64,000 nucleotides of DNA from Dactylonectria macrodidyma (lineage: Eukaryota; Ascomycota; Sordariomycetes; Hypocreales; Nectriaceae), in contig JAGMUV010000036.1 in NCBI GenBank assembly GCA_020744425.1, forward strand, positions 186,001 through 250,000. Direction: 5' to 3'. Positions 30,677 to 40,300 of the stretch are shown here, piece after piece (the first letter of the stretch is position 1; every line of letters starts with the position of its first letter). A program made the translations under genes and the position numbers. The notes under the pieces are model-generated. The model did no database searches. It worked only from the letters and a program-made list of their open reading frames with translations, and had not been told where the DNA came from.

Positions 30677-31979
30677 GCCGAGTAGGGTAGAGTTTCGGGC
30701 AGCTTCGACTGAACGACTCGTGCGGTCCACCACAGGGTACGCACTTGGGTACCTGCGTCTGGCACTCACTATGATGGTGGCCTTCGGCAGCGCACCTCGC
30801 ACATACCCGATTCTTGCTGCACGAGAAAGCCTTGTGGCCGAGCTCCTGGCAGTTATAGCATTGTATCGGTCCGGTTCTCCGCTCGAACATGCTGGTATAA
30901 GCCGATTCACCGGCTGCAAGGAAGTAGCGTTCCTGTAAGAGTCTCCTGGCATCACTGTTTTTGGTGAGGTATACCACCATGGATCCATATGCCTTTGCGT
31001 TATCCCTGCGACTCAACCAGGCCATCTTGGCAATCTGGACTTCATTCTCTTGGCCCAAGGCTTCCATTGCTCCAGGAAGGACCTTGCCTTCCTGGTCGAG
31101 AACGGCGGTACGGTTGATATTGTCAACTTTGACTGGGTACAGTTGGTCACGAAGGACTCTCGCACCTGGAGCCTTCTTGACCTCAATAATGGTCTTGATC
31201 TTCTTCAGTTCTTCCTCGTTCCTACCGATGACCCTCAGGCGGTTGGCATTTCGTCCATCTCTGGTCACTGCAACACATCGCCAACTAGGTTGGTCGCTAG
31301 ATGTTCGCATTTCCTGTTCAATGGTCCTGCGAAGCACTGCTGGTGTAGTATCTCCGATATGATCCTCGGGCACCCTGGATGTGTCTACCGTGCAGAACAC
31401 CGGTTCCGGGGTTGCCGATCGAACCGTGGATGGGGTTTGAGTGGTAATACTAATAGGCGTCATCCTGGCAGCATCTGCATATGTCTGACTAGGCGATCTT
31501 GCTGCATGAGCATTGGTCAAGGTGTCCAGCTGTAGCCGGGTCTGCTCCAACTCGCTGCAAACCAGGGTGAGCTGCTCTCGAGCCTGTGACAATTCTTGCG
31601 CCATCTGGGCCGTGGTCCTAGTGACTTCCTCAGCCATGCGGTCGCTAAGTTTTGTAAACTCGAGCTGAAACTCTGCCTTCATTGCTTCCATTCTTTGATT
31701 GAAATCCTGTTCCAGGAGTCGTTTCAAACCCTGGATCGCCTCGGTCATGCTGCCAGCTGCCTTAGGCGTGGTTCTTTTCTTAGTTCGCGTATGACTCAGA
31801 GCTCCCTCGCTGCTCTCCTCCTCCTGCCATTCCATATCGCCTTTTTGCTGCTCGGACTCTAATGCCCTCGTCGTTCTGGTCCTTTTACGCAGGGGACGAT
31901 GATATCCCCCGCCCGGAACATCCGGTTCGCCTTCCATGACGACAATGACGTCTGAAGCGGGGTTCGTAACGCCAGACAT
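30669..31979 (-). CDS. LINE ORF1: nucleic-acid-binding Gag-like protein
   Basis: ATG 31979 (MSGVTNPASDVIVVM), 436 aa. It has a basic N-terminus, a coiled-coil segment (about residues 85-160, heptad-rich MEAMKAEFQLEFTKLSDRM), an RRM-like middle part and three CCHC-type knuckles at the C-terminus (CYNCQELGHKAFSC, CARCAAEGHHHSEC, CVPCGGPHESFSRSC). It binds the LINE RNA in the ribonucleoprotein. It ends TAG 30669-30671 in the shared sequence ATGAGTAG, so the ORF2 start overlaps the ORF1 stop by a few bases, an arrangement suited to stop-restart translation. Confidence 0.93.
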   Translation of the reverse strand: MSGVTNPASDVIVVMEGEPDVPGGGYHRPLRKRTRTTRALESEQQKGDMEWQEEESSEGALSHTRTKKRTTPKAAGSMTEAIQGLKRLLEQDFNQRMEAMKAEFQLEFTKLSDRMAEEVTRTTAQMAQELSQAREQLTLVCSELEQTRLQLDTLTNAHAARSPSQTYADAARMTPISITTQTPSTVRSATPEPVFCTVDTSRVPEDHIGDTTPAVLRRTIEQEMRTSSDQPSWRCVAVTRDGRNANRLRVIGRNEEELKKIKTIIEVKKAPGARVLRDQLYPVKVDNINRTAVLDQEGKVLPGAMEALGQENEVQIAKMAWLSRRDNAKAYGSMVVYLTKNSDARRLLQERYFLAAGESAYTSMFERRTGPIQCYNCQELGHKAFSCSKNRVCARCAAEGHHHSECQTQVPKCVPCGGPHESFSRSCPKLYPTRHE

Positions 31980-32159
31980 CCACCAAAGGCCTGAATCTCC
32001 GCCAAGCGGCTACCGGGTAGGTATTTCAAAAGTTATAAAGAAGATAAATAACGAGATTTCCGTAAGAAGGGTTGAATTCGTGGAGAAAAAATCCTTCGAG
32101 AGACTCTGGGATGCTTTGATGGAGAACCAGCAGAAAGCCTTAAACGACGGATCTCAACA

Positions 32160-34579
32160 GAGCACCCGGTGTATTTCAGACAGTACGTTCTTAGTCAACA
32201 ATGCCAAATCCGAGCCTACTCTGACATTCCGTGCAGTAACTCTGTTCTCCATCTGGCCCTGTTTGTGCCTTGGGAAGGCTTTCTTTCCATCATGCAGGGG
32301 GATATCGCCGACATATGGTCCGGATATGAAGCTTCCCTCTATTGCAGGCTGCGTTTTCACGTATCGAACATCTCCCTTCTCAGCAAGTCAGCCGAGGACG
32401 CGCGGAAAGACGCAAAGCTCTGGGCCAGCCGATCAGAAGGCGACGACACAGTCGACGTAGACTTCCCTCTTGATGAGGGCGACGACGGTGAAGAGCGCGC
32501 AACCATCGCTGAGCACCACCAGAATTTTGCGGCTCTGCTACACACTCTGCACAACGCCGTCCGAGATTCCGATGCCACGAGAGGCTCCCCAGTCTTGGCG
32601 AATTTCATCCACGACCTGCGTGAAGAGACTTCAGCATCGGAAGATAGGCCTTTTATTTAGCATCCCGAGCGCTTTTATTAGCAAATCCGCCATACCCAGG
32701 ACGCTCCGCTATGTGAATTTGAGACCCTTTCTGCAGAGAATGTTCAAGCTGCTATAAAGGCTCAGGAGATGCCCTATCTCCGGATACTAGATGAGATTAA
32801 GACAGGTCTCCAGGGTAGCGCACATCACACGCCTAACGCCGACATAGATGATATACTTGCTCGCAACTATGACACAGAGATTCCCCTACTGCGTCAAAGT
32901 CAGGGACCAGTCGCACAGGGCCCTCGGATGCTCGTTAACATTAATATGACAACAAGCTTTACAGGATTAGGACGCCTTGCCGCGTCGAACTATACTCTCA
33001 ACTCTCTGCAGACAATGGCTCTTCAACTTATGTGTAGGTTTTTAAACAGGTACTCAGCGGACCACGACCCGACAGATCAACATCTCCAGTACACCGGAGG
33101 GCCGGGCAGTACGGGAAAATCCAGGGTCATCGAGGCCCTGAAATGGGTCTTTTCGGCGAGAGGCCAACCACATCTTCTCCAGATCACGGGAACATCAGGT
33201 AGTGCAGCTGTACAGATTGGAGGCACGACATTGCATTCTGCCTGTAGACTAGATACCCGGCGCTCCCTCGACAAACAGCTCCCACTTTTCTCGGAGGCAA
33301 AGAAGTGGACGTGGAAGCAGAAGCTGGTCCTCGTGATCGACGAAGTTAGCATGCTCAGAGGTGCTACTCTGTACGACGCCAGCTGCCGTCTTCAGTCGCT
33401 CCGCGATTGCCCAGATAAGCCCTTTAGCAGTATTCCCGTCGTTCTTTTGATGGGGGACTTTTATCAATTCGCCCCAGTTCAGGAGATGAACCTCCTAGTA
33501 GACCGAATGGCGGATCCCCTCTTCGCATCCGTGGGCCAAGCCACCATTTCTCACCATCGCGGCTTCAGTCTGTGGCTAATGTTCAAGACTGTGGTTCTTC
33601 TCGAAGAACAGGTCCGCGCACGAGACGACCCTGAGCTAGGCGCTCTTCTGGATCGAGTACGGCACACCTTTAGTAACGGCTTGCGCGCCATAACACCCCT
33701 GAACCGCAACCGATGGAGCCTCAATATGGAAGCCGTTGTGGACTGGGCGCGCTTCAATGAGAGGCACATCTCCGTCTTCGTGTCAGCCCACACCTGGCGA
33801 GGAGCCGGCCTGTCTCAATATGAGATCGCCCAACCTATCGAGCAAGGGGACGATTCCAAATGCAAGGTCCCAGGCCTCTTCTTCTATGCTTAGGGGATGC
33901 CTGTGGTTGTTAATAAAAATATATACACCGGCTTGAAGGTTGTCAATGGCGCGGAGTTTACTGTGGCAGACATCATCCCCGATCCGAAACGCCCAGGATA
34001 CTATCTTGCGGACGATGTCACCATATAATTACTTCGGCCCACCACTAGGCAACTTATTACAGTTGAGACACCGCGAGCTTGGCAGTCCCCGTCCTACCAG
34101 CAAAGATGGTACTCATTCGCCCTATCTCGCACACCCTCGATCCAACCGATTCCCACTTCAAGTTCTTGTCAATGAAATGCACCCGACGGGGGCTGCCGGT
34201 TGTTCCGGCCTTTGTTCTCACCGATTATGAATCCCAATCCAAAACGTTTGCCGAGGTACTCTTGGAGTTGCGGGGAAATCGCATGACCAATGGCGAGCCC
34301 TCCAAGTGCGATTTTACCAGTCTCTATGTGTAGTTGTCCAGGTGTACGACTCTTCGAGGCATCAAGCTTCTCAGCTCTATACGGCCCCAGGATTTCATCG
34401 GTAACAGGCTGGACCAGACCATGGTAGATGCAATGCAGAGACTCAAGAACCTGGCCGCGAAGACGAAACGGGACTATGAGGGCCGATGCCACGATACATA
34501 GGCCATGTCATATTGTGAAAGCCTGCCAGCTCGGAATTAGTGCCATGTTGTTCATGTCGAACAATCGGCGGCTCCCTAG
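32160..34579 (+). pseudogene. Helitron helicase (PIF1-like), 5'-truncated and RIP-damaged
   Basis: The frame begins immediately after the LTR of element A (EHPVYFRQYVLSQQ). It carries TAG 32658-32660, TAG 32679-32681, TAG 33891-33893, TAA 34026-34028 and, after a frameshift near 34030-34080, TAG 34331-34333. Helicase motifs: Walker A GGPGSTGKS (about 33096-33122), Walker B VLVIDEVSML (about 33330), LLMGDFYQFAPV, LEEQVRARDD, then GMPVVVNKN and KFLSMKCTRRGLPV, and LSRCTTLRGIKLL. These are the C-terminal helicase blocks of a Helitron Rep-helicase. The Rep nuclease part lies beyond the breakpoint and is absent. Family alignments would put Gln at each stop. Confidence 0.88.
34548..34579 (+). repeat. 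Probable Helitron 3' terminus (hairpin plus CTAG)
   Basis: A 6-bp stem TTGTTC/GAACAA with a 5-nt loop (34548-34564) is followed after 11 nt by CTAG (34576-34579) and a T. Helitrons end with a short hairpin roughly 10-12 nt before CTRR and insert 5' of T. Confidence 0.6.
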
Positions 34580-34891
34580 TTATTGAAAATCATCATGAGA
34601 TGAAATTTAAGTTTATGGTCTGTGCGTCATCGATCTTCAAACGCCCCGGTGGTCTGTGCCTGGCTCAGTGGATAGTGTTGACCTGGACCATGGGGGTAGC
34701 TGGCGTAGACCATGCTCCACTACAGGCTAGTTCTGATTGGCTATAGTATAAATCACGTGTGACCCACATATGTGGAGCAGGGTCGAAGTCAAGTTACATA
34801 ATGCATTATTAATACATTATATAAGATGAATATATATTAAATAAGTAAATAAAAATTATTAAAAATATATATATATATATAAAAATATATA
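34580..34891. other. Junction between Helitron end and the AT-rich region
   Basis: No gene. At 34660-34675 TGGCTCAGTGG resembles a pol III A box, and GGGTCGAAGTC at 34780-34790 is a poor B box, but the spacing (about 115 bp) is too great for a tRNA. From 34795 the sequence turns strongly AT-rich. Confidence 0.4.
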
Positions 34892-35328
34892 ACATACATA
34901 ATAAGCATGCCGGTCAAATAAGTGTACCAGTCACTTTAGTTTTACACCTTAAATACGATTTTTAGAAAAAAGTCTTTAAAATTTAAATTAAGCCTAAAAT
35001 AGCTATAATTTCTAAACTAAGTCTCTTAAATAGAGAATGTTATAGAGAAATATTTTTAGAATTTTAAAAAAATTCCTTATAGACTTAATTAGAAAAACCT
35101 TATTTATACTATATATTTTATTATTTTTATTTTTAAATCGTTAAATAAATAAATTAAAAATCTATAAAAAGTACAATCCTTTGACTTTTTTATTTATATA
35201 TTTAAGATTAATTTTTTATAAATTCTAGAGCTATGTAGCCCGTTTTAAAAAATCTAAAATTAGTACTTTTAGCTATATAATATAAGTAACTAGCTTACTT
35301 ATTTAACTAGCATGCTTATTATATACGT
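34892..35328 (+). mobile_element. MITE 1 of the TA-flanked ~430-bp family
   Basis: 437 bp. Left end ACATACATAATAAGC, right end the inverse of ACGTATATAATAAGC, TA on both sides (34890-34891, 35329-35330). The left subterminal part holds ATGCCGGTCA then, after AATAAG, TGTACCAGTCA. The core contains the shared TAGCCCGTTTTA block. Confidence 0.85.
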
Positions 35329-35396
35329 TAACGTATATTATAAGCTTGTATAATAAATAAGTAGGCGTAACATTCTGATTTCCACTTTAAACTACA

Positions 35397-35401
35397 GTTT
35401 T
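35397..35401. repeat. 5-bp target duplication of the Gypsy element
   Basis: GTTTT here and at 41697-41701. Confidence 0.85.
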
Positions 35402-35594
35402 TGTGACGGGAGCGTCTGGAGTGCTGGACCCAGGGTGGGGTCGATACGTAACTAGGACGCACGGGGCAGGCTACAGGGACTATCAACGCGTGTACGCGTC
35501 TACGCGCCTGCCCGCTTTCTCTTTCCTCTTCATCGTAGTATTCTCGCAATACAGTGGCATTACCTCTTGAGTTGATCTCATCTGGCCCGTGACA
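35402..35594 (+). repeat. 5' LTR of the Gypsy chromovirus
   Basis: 193 bp, identical to 41504-41696. It has an ACGCGT-rich U3 part, and a CT-rich stretch (CTTTCTCTTTCCTCTTC, ending about 35531) just before the presumed RNA start, a usual fungal start context. Confidence 0.96.
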
Positions 35595-35596
35595 TT

Positions 35597-35606
35597 ATAC
35601 TACGAT
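35597..35606 (+). promoter_or_regulatory. Putative self-priming primer binding site
   Basis: ATACTACGAT lies two bases after the 5' LTR and is exactly complementary to ATCGTAGTAT at 35532-35541 within the LTR. There is no TGG tRNA-type site. In Tf1/sushi chromoviruses the RNA's own 5' end anneals next to the LTR and is cleaved to prime; this fits. Confidence 0.65.
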
Positions 35607-35763
35607 CGCCTTTTATTCTTTCCATCTACATCTTGATTAACTCTGACGCGCGTCAGTGCGAGGTTAATCGTCGCGTCGGATCCGACTATAGATCCGCCTA
35701 CCTGCAGCGAGACGCAGGTACGAACAGCAAACCACCGTTGACTGGAACCAATCAGTAGTCGAC

Positions 35764-37257
35764 ATGACCAGGAGCTCTGAGTTGGGCGCGTGGAGCGCTG
35801 ACAAAGAGGGCATCGATAAGGCACGCCAAGAGAGCGCCTTTTATCAGCAGGTCCAGCAGTACCTCGCTGAGTCCGTAGACGAGGACAGCGAAGGGACTAC
35901 CAATACAGAAGACGACGAAGGGATATCTATCAGACCTTTCGCGCGACTCGCAGCAGATTCTATCGAAGAAGATTTGAACGCTCGAACCTGCGAGATCACG
36001 GACAACGGCCGATTCACAGTCTACGTGAAAGACCAGGACGGGAGATTCAGGAACCTCCCGATCGATGCCGACAATATCGAATCGATGGTCCAGAAATACC
36101 CTGAGGTGCGAGCCTCGATAATTCGCAATTTTGCCGAGCAATTTGCAATCAGAGGGCAGCGAGACGAGCTTATCGAGCTGCACAATAAGCACGTCGAGAC
36201 GACCGAGCGACTCATTAAAGAGCACAATGAGGCAATTGAGGCCGAAGCGATGGCCCACGCCGAGGTGGCACGGATCAATAAGGAACTGGCACGGTTGAAA
36301 GCGGCACAGTATACTGTCCCTCTCCGCGAAGACACGCCTCTCGGGAGCGAGACAACGGCCGAGACCAAGCTGCGCCGGAAGCGGGAGAGTGACCCACCCG
36401 AGCTCGATGATGGCAAGGAACCGGACTTCGAAGACTGGCTCATCAAGGCCAGACGCAAGCTGCGACGCGACGGCCCACGAGACTACCCTGAAGAGGAGGA
36501 CAAGGTATATTATATTTTCGGTCGTTGCAAGGGTATCGCGGCTGCCTATTTACGCCCCCGCATGCCCGAGAACGCTGAGGAAGACGCCTTCGAGACCGCT
36601 GAAGATGTCTTCCAAGCCCTGACGACCCTCTTCCGGGACAAGAACAAGAAGATCAAGGCGCGAGAGGAGTTCAAGGCCTTGAGATACTATACCAATGGTA
36701 GCTGGCGTAGCTTCTACGTCAAGTTCTTGGCTACAGCGAACGACGCTAAGATCCCCAAAAGGGATTGGAAGGAAGAGCTCTATGATAAAGTGCCAGTGGA
36801 GATGAAACGTACTGTGGCCACGCAGCGCTTTGCCGAAGAGGTAAGCTTCGACACCTTTGCGGCAGCGCTTGGCGACATCGCGGTAGTGGAAGAGGCCTAT
36901 GCGAAGACCTTAACGAAGAAGGACAGCAAGAAGACCAGCAAGTTACAGACCAGCAAGAGCGATAGTGCTGCTACTGGGAAGAAGGACACTAAGAAGTCGG
37001 CAACTTCAACACCCAAGTACTCGAAGACCAAGATTGACGGCAAATGGACTTTTAAGGACCCAGAGGTCCGCAAGCTAGCCGAAGAAGGGAAGTGCTTCAA
37101 GTGCAAGAAAGTCGGCCATACCCACCAGGAGTGTCCGGAGGGGGGCGAAGTGAACGAAGTTCGTGCCAAGGCTAAGAAGGCAGGGCGGACGATTACTATT
37201 GAGATCCCTGATGAATCAGATGAGTCGTCCTCCGAGTCGGAAAAAGACGAGTCCTAG
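35764..37257 (+). CDS. Gypsy Gag
   Basis: ATG 35764 (MTRSSELGAWSADKE), 497 aa, TAG 37255-37257. An acidic N-terminus and a coiled coil (about 130-185, heptads with KEHNEAIEAEAMAHAEVARI) are followed by the retrotransposon capsid region (about 225-385, PDFEDWLIKARRKLR, VFQALTTLFRDKNKK, EEFKALRYY), a Lys/Ser/Thr-rich linker and one CCHC knuckle (CFKCKKVGHTHQECP) near residue 445. It forms the virus-like particle and packages RNA. The last roughly 30 nt overlap the open pol frame (-1), so pol could be reached by frameshift, or by restart at ATG 37320. Confidence 0.95.
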   Translation: MTRSSELGAWSADKEGIDKARQESAFYQQVQQYLAESVDEDSEGTTNTEDDEGISIRPFARLAADSIEEDLNARTCEITDNGRFTVYVKDQDGRFRNLPIDADNIESMVQKYPEVRASIIRNFAEQFAIRGQRDELIELHNKHVETTERLIKEHNEAIEAEAMAHAEVARINKELARLKAAQYTVPLREDTPLGSETTAETKLRRKRESDPPELDDGKEPDFEDWLIKARRKLRRDGPRDYPEEEDKVYYIFGRCKGIAAAYLRPRMPENAEEDAFETAEDVFQALTTLFRDKNKKIKAREEFKALRYYTNGSWRSFYVKFLATANDAKIPKRDWKEELYDKVPVEMKRTVATQRFAEEVSFDTFAAALGDIAVVEEAYAKTLTKKDSKKTSKLQTSKSDSAATGKKDTKKSATSTPKYSKTKIDGKWTFKDPEVRKLAEEGKCFKCKKVGHTHQECPEGGEVNEVRAKAKKAGRTITIEIPDESDESSSESEKDES

Positions 37258-37319
37258 GGGAAGTCTCCTCTCTAGGACCTGAATTGCAGTCACTGATCTT
37301 TGACGAGAGCTCGATCAAC

Positions 37320-40300
37320 ATGGATGAACTACTCGGCGGGGAGAAGCTCTACCGTCCCTGTACGATAGCAAGTTCAGGGTTGGCAATCAAAGTTAAAGGT
37401 CTATGTGATACCGGAGCGGATGGTTATGTCTTTGTAAATAAGGATCTAGCCCTAAGGATGCACCAACAACTGCAGAGCCGTCGAATCCTAATCCCAGGGC
37501 GGGGACTCGCCGTCAAGGGATACAAGGGCGGACGACAACGGATTACCCACATCACGGTGGCAACGCTGGATATAGATGGCAGACGACAGCCAAATTGTCC
37601 GATGTTGGAACTCGGGATGCATCAGGACCTGATCATTGGGAGGAAGTGGTTCGAGAAGCACGACGTGGAAATCTCTGCCAAACATCGCCGCCTACGATGG
37701 CCTGACGACAGGCCGAAGGATTACCCTAGTAGCGATATTGTGATACCGATGTCTTCGTTGAAGGGCCCTCGCTGTTCAAGGCCAGCGGACCAGGCCGACA
37801 TGGAACGACGCAACCAACTGAGCGCAGAACGAAAGAAGGCCCGCGAGGATCGGATCCTTAGGAGGGGAGATCGCCCGCCAAGGAGGCAATGGTCGGATGA
37901 CGCCAAAGAGAACATGGCTAAGATGGACAGGGCATTGAGGGATACGGCGCCCTCTCTCCCGATGAGGGACTTCAATACCGAGCTAGCGATGATCGAAGCC
38001 GACCTGCCACGGCGACCAATGATTGATACTGAGGGAGTCACAATCGAAATCAGTATCGTTAGTGCCAGCAGGTGGCAGGAGAGGGTGGTCAAGCAGGAGG
38101 ACACCGAATGGATCGGTGAAGTCACCCTCCAGGAGATCGACAAGATTATCGAAGAACGACTAGAACGGAGAGAAGCCGGAGGGGAGAACCTTCGTAAAGA
38201 TACGCCCGAATTGAGGGAGAAGGTAGAGTCGAAGTTGCCTCGACAGCACTTACACCTGCGACATGCCTTCTCCAAGGCTGAGTCTGATGCCTTGCCACCA
38301 CACCGGCCAGGCGTTGACATGAAGCTGGAATTGAAAGAGCCAATCCCCGACAGTCGGAAGGTCCCGCCAATGTACAAGTTGAGCCTCGAACAGCTAGAGG
38401 TGATGAGGAACTATATCGAGGAGCACCTGCAGAAAGGATTTATCGTACCGGCAGGTGACGCACCATACGCATCACCAGTCCTGTTTGCAAAAAAGAAGAA
38501 TGGCGGATGGCGTTTCTGTGTGGACTACAGGAAGCTCAACGAGTTGACGGCGAAGGAACATTGTGCACCACCCCTGATAGAAGAAACCCAGTCGAGGCTG
38601 GCAAAGGCAAAAGTATTTACGAAACTCGACATCCGACAGGCCTTCTATCGGATGCGGATGTCCCCGGAATCCGAGGATCTCACAGCCTTCAAGACTCGGT
38701 ATGGCACCTACAAGTATAAGGTGGTACCGTTTGGTCTGACCAACGGCCCTTCGCACTTCCAAGCTTACATCAACCACGTCCTAATGGATCTCCTGGACGT
38801 CTGCTGCACAGCATACATCGACGATATCCTCATTTACTCAGAAAACATCAAGGACCACGAAGCGCATGTCAATGCAGTCTTGGAACGACTGGTCGCAGCA
38901 GGGTTGCAGGCGGACATCGACAAGTCGGAATTCTATGTTACAGAGACGGAGTTCCTAGGCTTTATAATTACGACAAACGGGATCCGGATGGACCCGAAAA
39001 AGATGAAGGCCATTATAGACTGGGAAGAACCAACAAACGTACGGGGAGTACAGGCCTTCCTTGGGTTTTGCAACTTCTACCGAAAGTTCGTCGAGTTTTA
39101 CAGTCGGATAGCGCGACCGCTTACACTGTTGACGAAGAAGGGGATCCCATGGAGGTGGACTGAAGAGGAGACGACCGCGATGAAGGCTATGAAGTTGGCG
39201 ATTTCGTCGGCCCCGTGCCGGGCCTGGTACGACCCTCTCCGTGATACGATCGTCGAGACCGACGCGTCGGGAGGTGTGGTGGCTGCAGTACTAACCCAGA
39301 AGAGCGAAGACGGGGACTGGCACCCCGTAGCTTTCTTCTCCAAGACGATGAACGACGCGGAGATGCGTTACCCGATTCACGACCAGGAGATGCTCGCGGT
39401 GGTATTGGCCTTGAAGGAATGGAACGCCGAGCTGTTGGGGCTCCAACGGCTATTCCTAGTTATTACTGACCACAAAGCCCTCGAGTACTTCTCGACGAAA
39501 CAACGCCTTAATGGCAGGCAAGCGCGGTGGGCGGACGACTTGGCGCCTTATGACTTCAAGATCACCTACCGTCCGGGGCGAGAGAACATTGTAGCGGATG
39601 CTCTGTCTCGGAAGTCGTCCGAATTGGCTACGCAGAAGGCGCGACGAGAAGCTGCGTGGAACAGGGTACTACTGAGTCAGGACCTGGTGATTAGTTCTAT
39701 TGACTATGAGATCATGGGCGGTCCCTGTACCGAGCCCGATTCCGGGGAAGGACCAGAGGTGGCATTGATCGGGGCCGAAGCTGTCGAGTCCTCGGTCAGC
39801 TCCGGAAGAGAGGCTATCCGGGCGCCGGAGGGATGGCAGCTGCTTGACGCCGTCCTCCGGGCTAATAGGGCCTCTCCCCAATCACAGCCCTACCGAGAGA
39901 ATGCAGAGAAGAAGGCCGATGGTTGGACGATGAACGAAGGGGTGGTCTGCCGGAACCAGCGCATTTTTGTTCCGGACGACGGTGTTCTCCGAACGCTGGT
40001 CATTAAGGAGAACCACTGCAAGCTCAATGTAGCCCACCCGGGACGCAACAAAACCGTCAGATTGGTTGCCGAGAGGTTCTGGTGGCCGGGCTTATCGGCC
40101 GACGTCGATCGGTTCCGGGCAAATTGTAAGCCGTGTGGAAGAGCTCACGCCAATAGAGACAAGACCCCCGGATTGTTACACCCATTGGAAGTCCCACACC
40201 GGATATGGCAGCATGTTACAACAGACTTCCATTACATGCCTAAGGACAAGAACGGATACGACTGCGTGTGGGTAGTTATTGATCGGCTCAGCAAGATCGC

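Larger units (their letters stand above)
26628..32139 (-). mobile_element. Tad-like LINE retrotransposon
   Basis: 5.5 kb on the minus strand, flanked by the 13-bp direct repeat TTAAACGACGGAT (26615-26627 and 32140-32152), which splits the LTR of element A. It has two ORFs that overlap. Instead of poly(A) its 3' end is a short ATCC repeat (five GGAT units at 26628-26647 on the plus strand), matching in sequence the last bases of the target site. Both ORFs are open end to end, so this copy is young and perhaps active. The 5' UTR is 31980-32139. Confidence 0.93.
20006..32159 (-). mobile_element. LTR element A, composite, containing Copia sequence and split by a LINE
   Basis: It is bounded by direct repeats of about 142 bp (20006-20147 and 26494-26627 plus 32153-32159) that begin TGTTGAAATGAGCATG and end CTCAACA on the plus strand. 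Next to the right LTR, inside, is GGTTATGAGCCC (minus strand), complementary to the anticodon arm of initiator tRNA-Met, a Drosophila-copia-like half-tRNA primer site. Next to the left LTR is a purine tract. The LTRs differ at about nine positions. No target duplication is seen: GTGAG on the left, GAGCA on the right. The interior holds minisatellites (20148-21417), a Copia gag-pol (21418-25900), an LTR-like segment (25901-26160) and a 330-bp leader. It may be one Copia with an inserted solo LTR, or a non-autonomous element into which a second Copia jumped. Confidence 0.75.

Noticed and set aside
34660..34790. tRNA or SINE with A and B boxes
   Set aside because: The A-box-like and B-box-like sequences are too far apart, the B box is poor and no cloverleaf can be drawn.
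37721..38377. 218-codon minus-strand frame over Gypsy pol
   Set aside because: Antisense shadow of the intact pol gene.
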